A stretch of 64,000 bases of DNA from RGIG2206 sp045577615 (GTDB lineage Bacteria > Bacillota > Clostridia > Oscillospirales > Acutalibacteraceae): contig JAZNIT010000024.1 of NCBI GenBank assembly GCA_045577615.1, positions 1 through 64,000 of the forward strand, in the 5' to 3' direction. Made by a program: the position numbers and the translations under genes. The notes under the pieces were generated by a model. The model worked only from the letters and a program-made list of their open reading frames with translations, made no database searches and was not told where the DNA came from. Shown piece by piece: positions 8,021 through 15,150 of this stretch. How positions within the stretch are numbered: position 1 is the stretch's first letter; every line of letters begins with the position of its first letter.

Positions 8021-8961
8021 AAATGCGTAGTTTCCGCTATTTGATCGGCGAGGGTATCAAAAACGTATGGGCCAACCGTCTTATGTCATTGGCATCCATC
8101 GGTGTTCTCGTAGCATGTATGCTTATTACGGGTGTAGCCGTTGTGCTCAGCATCAATGTAGATAAGAGCCTGGGCGACCTTGAAAAGCAAAATGTAGTTA
8201 TGGTTTATTTCGGTGATGAGCAAAATCCTACCGACGACGGCAAAACTCTCACCGATGAAGAGGCAAAGCAACTCACTACCGACAAGATTGCCAAGCTTGA
8301 CAATATTGCCAAGGTTGAGTTTATCGGCCGCGACGAGGGTCTTGAAGGCCTGCTCAGCGATATGGGCGACGAGTACGACGCTTTGTTTGACTACGTTAAC
8401 GAGCAAAACCCACTGCCCAATGCAGCCCGCGTTCAGTTTGACGATTTGGCAAAGTTCGAGTCAACCGTCAAGGCTATTGAAAAAATCGAAGGTGTTAAAA
8501 ACGTGCGCCATCAGCGCGAGCTTGCCGAAAAGATTACCGGCATCCGCAAAACTGTAAGCGCAGCAAGCATCGGTATCGTGGTATTGCTGCTTATAATCGC
8601 CTTTGTTATCGTGTGCAACACCATTCGCATCACTATGTACAACCGCAAGCTTGAAATCAGCATTATGAAGGCTGTCGGCGCAACCGACCGATTTATCCGC
8701 TTCCCCTTTATGGTTGAGGGTATTATGCTGGGCTTGCTGGCATCGGTATTCACCACCGGCCTGCTTTATGCCGTGTACCGCATTGCCATCACATTTATGG
8801 AAGAAACTATGACAGGCTTTAAAGCCATCGCATTTAGAGAGTTTGCACTGCCCTTGTTTGGCTTGTTTGCCGCTATCGGCATATTGGTCGGCCTTGTAGG
8901 CAGCTGCATTATTATCTCTAAATATCTCAGAAAGGAAGGCAGCGAGTTCCGTGCGCTTTAA
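8017..8961 (+). CDS. ftsX: cell division protein FtsX
   Basis: A 314-residue permease-like partner of FtsE. It shows one N-terminal membrane helix (about 22-46), an extracytoplasmic domain of about 130 residues (with the family-typical NPLPNAARVQ), and three C-terminal helices; KAVGATDRFIRFPF is the coupling region that contacts FtsE. It carries the ATP-driven movement through the membrane to extracellular coiled-coil hydrolases such as PcsB or CwlO. The two M23 proteins encoded directly downstream are the obvious partners. The start overlaps the ftsE stop by 4 bases. Confidence 0.93.
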   Translation: MKMRSFRYLIGEGIKNVWANRLMSLASIGVLVACMLITGVAVVLSINVDKSLGDLEKQNVVMVYFGDEQNPTDDGKTLTDEEAKQLTTDKIAKLDNIAKVEFIGRDEGLEGLLSDMGDEYDALFDYVNEQNPLPNAARVQFDDLAKFESTVKAIEKIEGVKNVRHQRELAEKITGIRKTVSAASIGIVVLLLIIAFVIVCNTIRITMYNRKLEISIMKAVGATDRFIRFPFMVEGIMLGLLASVFTTGLLYAVYRIAITFMEETMTGFKAIAFREFALPLFGLFAAIGILVGLVGSCIIISKYLRKEGSEFRAL

Positions 8962-10093
8962 GAGAATTTTATCAGCCTTAATATGCGCTTGCACCTTGTT
9001 GCTCACCGTTGCAATTGCCCCTCAAAGCAAAGTCGTTGTAGAGGCAGAGGCAAAAACGGTGGCGCAGTATCAGTCAGAGCTTGATGCTGCCAAGGCCAAA
9101 GCTAACAAGCTGAAATCTCAGCTTAACGAGCTTAAAAAGCAAAACGCACCCTATGAGGCGCAAAAGGCCGCTTTGGACAAATCCATTGCCGCCCTTCAGG
9201 AAGAAATCAATCTTTACGAAGATCAGATAAAGGCTTGCGAGCGCACCATCACCGAGCGCTCAAAAGAGCTTAACGAGAAAAAAGAAAGATTTAACAAGCG
9301 TCTGGTTGCTATTTATACCAGCGAAAGTTCAAGTCTTTCAGTGCTTTTGTCATCAGAGGATTACGGCGATTATCTTGCCAAGGCCGAGCTTGTTGACACC
9401 GTAACCCGTAAGGATTACGAGCTTATTTCAAGCATAGTTGCCGCCGTTAACGACCTTAACGAGGCCAACTCCGTGCTTCTTGAGGCTAAAAGCGAAATCG
9501 ATGCCAAGAAGGCCGAGCTTATGGTACAGTATGAAGAGGTTAACGCCATCGTCAGCAAGTATCAAAGCCAGATTTCAGGCATCAACAGCAGCCTGAGCTC
9601 TATTGAAAAAGAGCAAAAAGAAATTCAGGCAGCCATCAACAAGGCTAATCAGGTAAGCAATTCCGGCAAGGGTGACAGCAACAAGAATGTTATCACCGGC
9701 ACCGGCAACTTTGCATGGCCTGTACCCGGCTATTACACCATCAGCTCACAGTTCGGCAGACGTTGGGGCAGAAACCACAACGGCATCGACATTGCTTCAT
9801 CCAACGGCACCGTTTACGGCGCCAAGATTGTGGCAGCCGACAGCGGCACGGTTATTCTCAGCAAATACTACAGCGGCTACGGCTACTGCGTAATCGTTAA
9901 CCACGGCAACGGCTTCACCACCCTTTATGCACATATGAAGGCTGCCAGCGCTCTGCGCGTAGGTGACACCGTTACCAAGGGCTCAACCATCATTGGTTAC
10001 GTAGGCGCAACAGGTAACGTAACGGGTCCCCACCTGCATTTTGAAATTCAGAAAAACGGTACCTATGTTAACCCCATGAATTATTACAACTAA
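8951..10093 (+). CDS. coiled-coil M23 murein hydrolase, PcsB/EnvC-like (copy 1)
   Basis: A 380-residue exported protein with a signal peptide (about 1-30), a long coiled coil (about 32-235) and a C-terminal LytM/M23 domain. The zinc motifs are visible: HNGID, HGNGFTTLYAHM and HLHFE. Family members cut peptidoglycan cross-links and are held inactive by their coiled coil until FtsEX moves it. The GTG start overlaps ftsX by 11 bases with AAAGGAAGG upstream, so it is coupled to ftsX. Coiled coil plus intact M23 in one chain suggests a self-contained activator and enzyme. Confidence 0.9.
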   Translation: MRFKRILSALICACTLLLTVAIAPQSKVVVEAEAKTVAQYQSELDAAKAKANKLKSQLNELKKQNAPYEAQKAALDKSIAALQEEINLYEDQIKACERTITERSKELNEKKERFNKRLVAIYTSESSSLSVLLSSEDYGDYLAKAELVDTVTRKDYELISSIVAAVNDLNEANSVLLEAKSEIDAKKAELMVQYEEVNAIVSKYQSQISGINSSLSSIEKEQKEIQAAINKANQVSNSGKGDSNKNVITGTGNFAWPVPGYYTISSQFGRRWGRNHNGIDIASSNGTVYGAKIVAADSGTVILSKYYSGYGYCVIVNHGNGFTTLYAHMKAASALRVGDTVTKGSTIIGYVGATGNVTGPHLHFEIQKNGTYVNPMNYYN

Positions 10094-10131
10094 AATCAGG
10101 GATTCAATAAAAAATCAGGAGGTATAATTGT

Positions 10132-11301
10132 ATGCTCAAACGCACCCTTTGCTTGGTTTTAACCTTTGTTGTGCTGTTTACCACTATGTATACAAGCGGC
10201 ACCACTGCCTTTAAAGCCGAGGCTGCTTCATCCTCCGAAATTCAGGCTCAGCTTGATAAAATTCAGCAAGAGAAAAATAAAATTCAGGCCGAAATCTCTG
10301 CTATGGAGGCGGCAAACGCTCCTTATGAAAAGCAGCGCTCCGCAGTTAAAAAACAGATTAACGCTACTATTAGAGAGATAAGCCTGCTTGAGTCACAGAT
10401 TACCGCTTGCGAAAGCGAAATCAAGGCTCTTGAAAAAGAGATTGCCGATTTAGAGGCCAAGTGCGAAAAGCAGTCTGACGAGTTTAAAAAGCGCATCGTC
10501 GCCATTTATACAGGTCAAAACAGCTTTTTGTCCGACCTGAGCTTTTTGATGACCAGTGATAACCTGTCCGACTATCTTGCAAAGGCCGAGCTGCTTGAAT
10601 CGGTATCCCGCCGTGACAATCAGATTATCAGCCAGTTCAAAAAGGACGTTGAGGCTGTTCAAAAGAAGATTGCCGACCAAAAGGATAAAATGGCCAAAAT
10701 TGAGGAATCTAAAAAGGATATCGATGCCAGAAAGGCCGACCTTGACAAGCAATATTCAAAGGTTAACGCCATCGTTATGAGCAACGACGAAAAAATTAAG
10801 ATTGCCGAGGCCGAGGCCGCCGACATCAAGCAGATGGAAAAGGACCTTAAAGAGGCTCTTGAAAAGGCTTATCTTATTGAAAACGGCGCAGTGGGCACAG
10901 GCAAGTTTGTATGGCCCGTTATCGGCTTTAAGAAGGTTACGTCTCCCTTCGGTCCCCGAACCCATCCCGTAACCGGTGAAAAGGGAAAGATGCACTACGG
11001 CATTGATATCGCCGGCGCAGGTGTATACGGTGCCAAAATTGTGGCAGCCGACAGCGGAGTAGTAAGTGTTAACAAGTATTATACCTCTTACGGCAACTGC
11101 GTTATGGTTGACCACGGCAACGGCTATGTAACCGTCTATGCTCATATGAAATCCCTTAGTAACCTTAAGGTGGGTTCAACGGTTATAAAGGGCTCAACCG
11201 TTATAGGATACGTAGGCGATACAGGACAAGTCAGCGGCCCCCACTTGCATTTTGAGATACGAAAAAACGGCGAATACCTTGATCCTATGAAATTCTATTA
11301 A
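10132..11301 (+). CDS. coiled-coil M23 murein hydrolase, PcsB/EnvC-like (copy 2)
   Basis: A 389-residue paralogue of the preceding gene with the same plan: signal peptide (about 1-30), coiled coil (about 33-245), M23 domain with HYGID, HGNGYVTVYAHM and HLHFE. Both end in an Asn/Asp-Pro-Met segment and share short identical stretches (VYGAKIVAADSG), which shows a tandem duplication. It has its own AGGAGG and lies 38 bases downstream of copy 1. A weak terminator follows. Confidence 0.9.
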   Translation: MLKRTLCLVLTFVVLFTTMYTSGTTAFKAEAASSSEIQAQLDKIQQEKNKIQAEISAMEAANAPYEKQRSAVKKQINATIREISLLESQITACESEIKALEKEIADLEAKCEKQSDEFKKRIVAIYTGQNSFLSDLSFLMTSDNLSDYLAKAELLESVSRRDNQIISQFKKDVEAVQKKIADQKDKMAKIEESKKDIDARKADLDKQYSKVNAIVMSNDEKIKIAEAEAADIKQMEKDLKEALEKAYLIENGAVGTGKFVWPVIGFKKVTSPFGPRTHPVTGEKGKMHYGIDIAGAGVYGAKIVAADSGVVSVNKYYTSYGNCVMVDHGNGYVTVYAHMKSLSNLKVGSTVIKGSTVIGYVGDTGQVSGPHLHFEIRKNGEYLDPMKFY

Positions 11302-11307
11302 AACCAC

Positions 11308-11332
11308 AGCCCGACGATAATTCCGTCGGGCT
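11308..11332 (+). terminator. hairpin after the second M23 gene
   Basis: AGCCCGACG, 7-base loop, CGTCGGGCT. The tract after it (TAAATTTA) is poor in T, so it may be leaky and allow read-through into the S41 protease gene. Confidence 0.5.
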
Positions 11333-11358
11333 TAAATTTACCAAAAGAAGGCGTTTTT

Positions 11359-12615
11359 GTGGAACAGTTTAACCAAAATCAAGAAATTACCTTTGCCGAG
11401 CAGATAGAGAATTATTTGCCCACACCTATGGATATAGACCGCAAGCGTGGCAACAAATTCTCCTTGCGCTCGATAATATTTGCTTCGTTATGCAGCCTTT
11501 TGGCAGGTGTGCTTATTGCTTTGTCGATTGTGCCCAATTCGTTGCGCTCCCCCTTAAGTGACAGCCTGACCGACAAGCTGCTGCTTATTGACAGCTACAT
11601 CGACGCCTATTACATTGATGCCGATAATGCCGACAAGCAGCTGCTCAGCGACACTGCCGCCTGGGGCTACGTTTACGGCTTGGGTGATGCTTACTCTACC
11701 TATTACGATGCCCAAAGCTACACCGAAATGGTATATTCCAACGCGGGTGAAAGCCACGGCATTGGCATAACTGCCGTCTATCACGGCGGTGTTTACATCG
11801 TGCGAGTTACCGCCAATTCTCCTGCAGCCAATGCAGGCTTTAAGAGCGGCGACGTAATTGTTGCTGTGGACGGTACCGAGGTAACGCAGGAAAACTATTC
11901 TCAAACTATGGATGCCATTCGCGGCGAAAAGGGCACCAAGGTCAAGCTTGACTATATGCGTGATGGCAATCGATATTCTGTGGAGGTTGTGCGTGACGAG
12001 TACACAGTGGAGTCGGCCTATGCCCGAATGATCGGCAACGTGGGATTCATCACCGTCACAAGCTTCACAGGTGCTACCCCCGAGCAGTTTAAGGATGCTC
12101 TCAGTTGGGTGCAGACAAAGGGTGCAACGGCACTCATTATCGACCTGCGCGGCAACTACGGCGGCCTTGTGGACGAGGCCAATCAGGTGCTTGATATGCT
12201 GCTTCCCAAGGGTGAGATTGGCTATGCCATCTATAAATCGGGTGAGAAAAAGGTGCTTGGCAAATCGGATGAAAACTGTGTCGATATGCCCATCCGCGTG
12301 CTAACCGACGACGATACCGCAAGCAGCGCCGAGTATTTTGCCTCTGCCCTGCGTGACAGCGCAGACGCTCTGCTCATTGGTGAAAAAACCTTTGGTAAGG
12401 GCATAATGCAAACCACCTTCCCCTTAGGTGACGGCTCGGCCATCAAGCTCACCGTTGCGAAGATTTACACCCAGTCGGGATATGAGTTTCACCTTAACGG
12501 ATTGACTCCCGATATCGAGGCATCCTACACCGAGGAGCAGGCAAAAACCTGGTTTTTGCTCACCGACGGTCAGGACCCCTACATCACCGCCGCCCTTGAA
12601 AGTCTGAAGAAATAA
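11359..12615 (+). CDS. S41 family C-terminal processing peptidase with PDZ domain
   Basis: A 418-residue CtpA/CtpB-type serine protease. It has a cytoplasmic N-terminus, one membrane anchor (about 34-56), a PDZ domain (about 130-210, GIGITAVYHGG and AGFKSGDVIVAVDG) and the S41 catalytic core with the Ser in TASSAEYFA and the Lys in GEKTFGKG. These proteases trim exported proteins, and in some bacteria they control murein hydrolases or sporulation signalling. Its place after ftsEX and two M23 hydrolases suggests it turns these over (inference). The start is GTG with AAGAAGG upstream. Confidence 0.88.
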   Translation: MEQFNQNQEITFAEQIENYLPTPMDIDRKRGNKFSLRSIIFASLCSLLAGVLIALSIVPNSLRSPLSDSLTDKLLLIDSYIDAYYIDADNADKQLLSDTAAWGYVYGLGDAYSTYYDAQSYTEMVYSNAGESHGIGITAVYHGGVYIVRVTANSPAANAGFKSGDVIVAVDGTEVTQENYSQTMDAIRGEKGTKVKLDYMRDGNRYSVEVVRDEYTVESAYARMIGNVGFITVTSFTGATPEQFKDALSWVQTKGATALIIDLRGNYGGLVDEANQVLDMLLPKGEIGYAIYKSGEKKVLGKSDENCVDMPIRVLTDDDTASSAEYFASALRDSADALLIGEKTFGKGIMQTTFPLGDGSAIKLTVAKIYTQSGYEFHLNGLTPDIEASYTEEQAKTWFLLTDGQDPYITAALESLKK

Positions 12616-12621
12616 AAAAAC

Positions 12622-12650
12622 AAACCCTATGTGGCTAACACATAGGGTTT
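12622..12650. terminator. bidirectional terminator between S41 protease and mrp
   Basis: Perfect stem AAACCCTATGTG / CACATAGGGTTT with a 5-base loop between two convergent genes; T- and A-rich on both sides. Confidence 0.85.
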
Positions 12651-12657
12651 TAATTTA

Positions 12658-13488
12658 TCAGTCGCTAAGAGCCTGCTCAATATAATCGCTCAGCTTGTCA
12701 AGCCATTCGCCCTCAAACAGCTCAATCAAGCCGCCGTCAACAACCTTGGCAAGGTTGGGGTCGATGGGAATGCGAGCGGTGCAGGGGATGGAGTGCTTTT
12801 CGGCCAACTCCTCAAGGTGGCTTTGACCGTAGATGTAATGCTCTTTGCCGCACTCATCGCACTTGAAGTAGGACATATTCTCAACCAATCCCAAAATGGG
12901 CACGTTCATCAGCTTGGCCATTTTGACAGCCTTTTCAACAATCATACTTACCAGCTCCTGAGGAGAGGTTACGATGATAATGCCGTCGATGGGCAGTGAC
13001 TGAAATACGGTAAGGGGTACGTCGCCTGTACCGGGAGGCATATCCACAAACATAAAGTCAACGTCGTTCCAGATAACGTCGGTCCAGAACTGCTTGACTG
13101 CGCCTGCAATAACGGGGCCGCGCCAAACGACGGGGTCGGTTTTGTTGCCAAGCAAAAGATTGACCGACATCAACTGAATGCCCGACTTGGTAACGGCAGG
13201 GAAAAGACCGATTTCGCTGCCCTGAGCCTTATCCTTAACGCCAAAGGCGGTGGGGATGGAGGGGCCGGTAATATCAGCATCCAAAATGGCGGTGTTAAGA
13301 CCTTTGCGCTGGCTGAGCACAGACATCATGGTGGTGACAAGGCTTTTACCAACGCCGCCCTTACCCGACACAACGGCGATAACCTTGCGAACGGTGGCCA
13401 TTTCGTGCAAATTTTCTAACATACTTTCGGCAGTACGCTCGTCGCAGTTTTTGCCGCAGGTACTGCAATTATGGGTGCATTCACTCAT
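12658..13488 (-). CDS. Mrp/NBP35-type P-loop ATPase, Fe-S carrier
   Basis: A 276-residue ApbC/Mrp-family protein. It has an N-terminal Cys cluster (CTHNCSTCGKNC), a deviant Walker A (GKGGVGKS), the MPPGTGDVPLT motif and a C-terminal CDEC pair. Such proteins bind a bridging 4Fe-4S cluster and pass it to apo-enzymes. The N-terminal cluster makes it more NBP35-like than most short bacterial Mrp proteins. I start it at the ATG reading MSECTHNCS because GGGAG lies 8 bases upstream; an in-frame codon six residues earlier has no ribosome site. Confidence 0.9.
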   Translation of the reverse strand: MSECTHNCSTCGKNCDERTAESMLENLHEMATVRKVIAVVSGKGGVGKSLVTTMMSVLSQRKGLNTAILDADITGPSIPTAFGVKDKAQGSEIGLFPAVTKSGIQLMSVNLLLGNKTDPVVWRGPVIAGAVKQFWTDVIWNDVDFMFVDMPPGTGDVPLTVFQSLPIDGIIIVTSPQELVSMIVEKAVKMAKLMNVPILGLVENMSYFKCDECGKEHYIYGQSHLEELAEKHSIPCTARIPIDPNLAKVVDGGLIELFEGEWLDKLSDYIEQALSD

Positions 13489-13612
13489 AACTATTGCTCC
13501 CTTCAAAAGAATTTATCAACAAGTATTATAATACCACCAACTGCTTTAAAATTCAACCGTTGACGGTGTTTTGTTAAAAATTATTTGTAACAGCGCGACA
13601 GACTTTTAACAG

Positions 13613-13641
13613 TTGCAATAAATTGAATATTGTGATAGAAT
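13613..13641 (+). promoter_or_regulatory. strong sigma-A promoter for a putative small RNA
   Basis: TTGCAA (13613-13618), exact 17-base spacer, TAGAAT (13636-13641) with an extended TGA before it. The -35 box sits inside ACAGTTGCAATA, whose first ten bases equal half of the palindrome upstream of the XRE-glmM fusion. Confidence 0.75.
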
Positions 13642-13647
13642 AATGTT

Positions 13648-13806
13648 GCAACACAAACTTAATACTATTCTTGCACAGGTGTGTGCTTTTACTTCGGTAA
13701 AAACGCATGCTCATTCTTTATACGCCTGTGTATAGAAAAAAGTTTGTGTTGCAGCAACTTGAGCCGTGCGTTTTTCGGTGCGTGGCTTCGGCTGCGCACT
13801 TTTTTA
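13648..13806 (+). ncRNA. putative structured small RNA of about 160 nt
   Basis: No ORF fits here. The region is bounded by a good promoter and a perfect terminator. Starting at the predicted +1, GCAACACAAACTT (13648-13660) pairs over 13 bases with AAGTTTGTGTTGC (13740-13752). Inside lies a second helix, CACAGGTGT (13674-13682) with ACGCCTGTG (13722-13730), and then TTTTAC-TTCG-GTAAAA (13687-13702) with a UUCG tetraloop. Unpaired, A-rich internal loops separate the helices. A long rod closed by its own 5' end, with an internal bubble, recalls 6S RNA in outline, but I do not recognise the sequence. It could also be a leader of the following regulator gene. Confidence 0.6.
13778..13806 (+). terminator. 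intrinsic terminator of the putative small RNA
   Basis: GTGCGTGGC-TTCG-GCTGCGCAC (9 pairs, two G-U) followed by TTTTTTATTTT. It stands only about 20 bases before the XRE regulator start, so it would separate the RNA from that gene or attenuate it. Confidence 0.85.
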
Positions 13807-13824
13807 TTTTAAGGAGAATAGAGT

Positions 13825-14127
13825 ATGTTTTCACAAAAAGCCTTTGGTGAGCGATTAGAATTTTTGCGTTCAAAAACTAAGTTCAGCCTTTTTCAAATAC
13901 CCAACGAAATCGGAGTTGAAAGCAGCGGATATCTTCAATACGAAATGGGTGCGCGCATCCCTCAAGAGGAGGTGCTTAACGCAATATGTGATTATTATGA
14001 CGTAAGCGCCGAATGGTTGTTGGTGGGCATCCCTCTCAATGATAAAGAAAGGCAGTTAAGTGAGGAGCTTGAAAAAGAAAAGGCCGAAGCTATCGAAAAC
14101 CTGCGCAAATTAGGAATATACGATTAA
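13825..14127 (+). CDS. small XRE-family HTH regulator
   Basis: A 100-residue protein. The first 70 residues form a Cro/cI-type helix-turn-helix (FSLFQIPNEIGVESSGYLQY, then the YYDVSAEWLLVG segment typical of these regulators). The last 30 residues are a charged helix that could dimerise. AAGGAG lies 9 bases before the ATG. It has no obvious promoter of its own other than the one driving the structured RNA; termination read-through at 13778-13806 would then control it. Target unknown. Confidence 0.8.
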   Translation: MFSQKAFGERLEFLRSKTKFSLFQIPNEIGVESSGYLQYEMGARIPQEEVLNAICDYYDVSAEWLLVGIPLNDKERQLSEELEKEKAEAIENLRKLGIYD

Positions 14128-14140
14128 AAAAGAAGCACTC

Positions 14141-14180
14141 TTGGGAGACACTTCGTAAAGAAGTTTCTCCCAATTTTCTT
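14141..14180 (+). terminator. intrinsic terminator of the small XRE gene
   Basis: TTGGGAGACACTT / AAGTTTCTCCCAA (one mismatch) followed by TTTTCTTTTT. Confidence 0.85.
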
Positions 14181-14268
14181 TTTGCATAAAAATTGACACT
14201 TTCAAACTGAAAGTGTCATAATGGGTTACATACTTTGAAATTATACCTAACTCAAAGATAAAATATTT

Positions 14269-14436
14269 AGTGATATTGTGAGACGGGTCTCACAGTGATA
14301 TTTTTGATAAATCAAAAGTGATATTAAAACCTTGCGGTTTTAGTGATATTTTATTCGCCCCTAAACTTGCAAAGCAAATAACACTCGGCGAAAGCCGAAT
14401 ATCACTGCGAAGCAATACAACTCGCCTTTGGCGAAT
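14269..14436. repeat. AGTGATATT repeat array with interleaved hairpins
   Basis: Four exact copies of AGTGATATT start at 14269, 14294, 14317 and 14342. Each gap is a perfect small palindrome: GTGAGAC-GG-GTCTCAC, TTTTGAT-AA-ATCAAAA and AAAACC-TTGC-GGTTTT. To the right, an inverted copy (AATATCACT, 14398-14406) is flanked by GGC-type hairpins (TCGGCGAAAGCCGA, TCGCCTTTGGCGA). No ORF is present. Similar mosaics occur between genes of gut Clostridia (from memory). Confidence 0.7.
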
Positions 14437-14442
14437 AAAACT

Positions 14443-14471
14443 GAGGCGCACTTCCTTACGGAGTGCGCCTC
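14443..14471 (-). terminator. terminator downstream of the beta-helix transferase gene
   Basis: GAGGCGCACT ... AGTGCGCCTC long stem; on the minus strand it is followed by AGTTTTATT. It also ends the repeat array. Confidence 0.7.
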
Positions 14472-14487
14472 TTAGTCGCCTCTTTTT

Positions 14488-15150
14488 TTAAACTCTTTCA
14501 ACAACCTCGCGGGTGGCTTTGACAATGCAATCGGCAGGGTAAACGCCTCGCAGCGCGGTCAAAGGATAAACCGATGTGCGCTGACCGACTACCGTACCGG
14601 GATTAAGAATACATCCACAGCCGATGTCGGCATTGTCGCCCAATATGCCGCCAAACTTGCGAAGCCCTGTCTCAATGGCCTCGTCACCTCGCACAACTAC
14701 GCCCTTGCCGTCGGCCTTAAGGTTGGAGCAAACGGCGCCTGCGCCCATATGAGCGTGAAATCCAAGCACCGAATCGCCCACGTAGTTGTAGTGAGGCACC
14801 TGCACCTTATCCATAAGAATGCAGTTTTTCAACTCTGATGAGTTGCCGATAACACAACCCTCACCTGCAAAAACCGAGCCGCGGACGAATGCGCCGGGAC
14901 GAATTTCACAGCCCTTGCAAAAGATGGCAGGGCCTTCGAGAGTAGCGGTGGGGTAAATTTTAACTCCCTCTGCCACGAAAACCTGAGGAGCAACCTCGGT
15001 AAAGCCTTCAAGTCCGCCCTCGATAAGCTTGTTTATAAAGCCCTTGATTTCGGGCAGCATCTGCCAGGGATATTCAAACTTGCTCACAAAATCGGCAAGA
15101 TAGGGGTTGACCTGCTCAAAAAGCTGGGCAGTTTTAATCTGATTAACCAA
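14488..15150 (-). CDS. left-handed beta-helix nucleotidyl/acyltransferase-like protein (GlmU C-domain like)
   Basis: A 220-residue protein made mostly of hexapeptide repeats (GVKIYPTATLEGPAIFCKGC, then IRPGAFVRGSVFAGEGCVIG), the fold of GlmU C-terminal acetyltransferase domains. No N-terminal pyrophosphorylase domain is present, so it is not a full GlmU. The start is TTG with AAAGGGG 8 bases upstream, and it overlaps the stop of the XRE-GlmM gene by 8 bases; the two are surely co-translated. It could acetylate the GlcN-1-P made by that mutase, or act in a related amino-sugar step (inference). Confidence 0.8.
   Translation of the reverse strand: MVNQIKTAQLFEQVNPYLADFVSKFEYPWQMLPEIKGFINKLIEGGLEGFTEVAPQVFVAEGVKIYPTATLEGPAIFCKGCEIRPGAFVRGSVFAGEGCVIGNSSELKNCILMDKVQVPHYNYVGDSVLGFHAHMGAGAVCSNLKADGKGVVVRGDEAIETGLRKFGGILGDNADIGCGCILNPGTVVGQRTSVYPLTALRGVYPADCIVKATREVVERV

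Noticed and set aside
13648..13806. Firm assignment of the structured RNA as 6S RNA
   Set aside because: The rod-with-bubble outline is similar, but I see no sequence feature that proves it; left as an unassigned RNA.
14269..14350. Regular 23-25 base spaced direct repeats as a possible CRISPR array
   Set aside because: The repeat unit is only 9 bases, the spacers are 14-16 bases and are themselves palindromes, and no cas genes are in the window.
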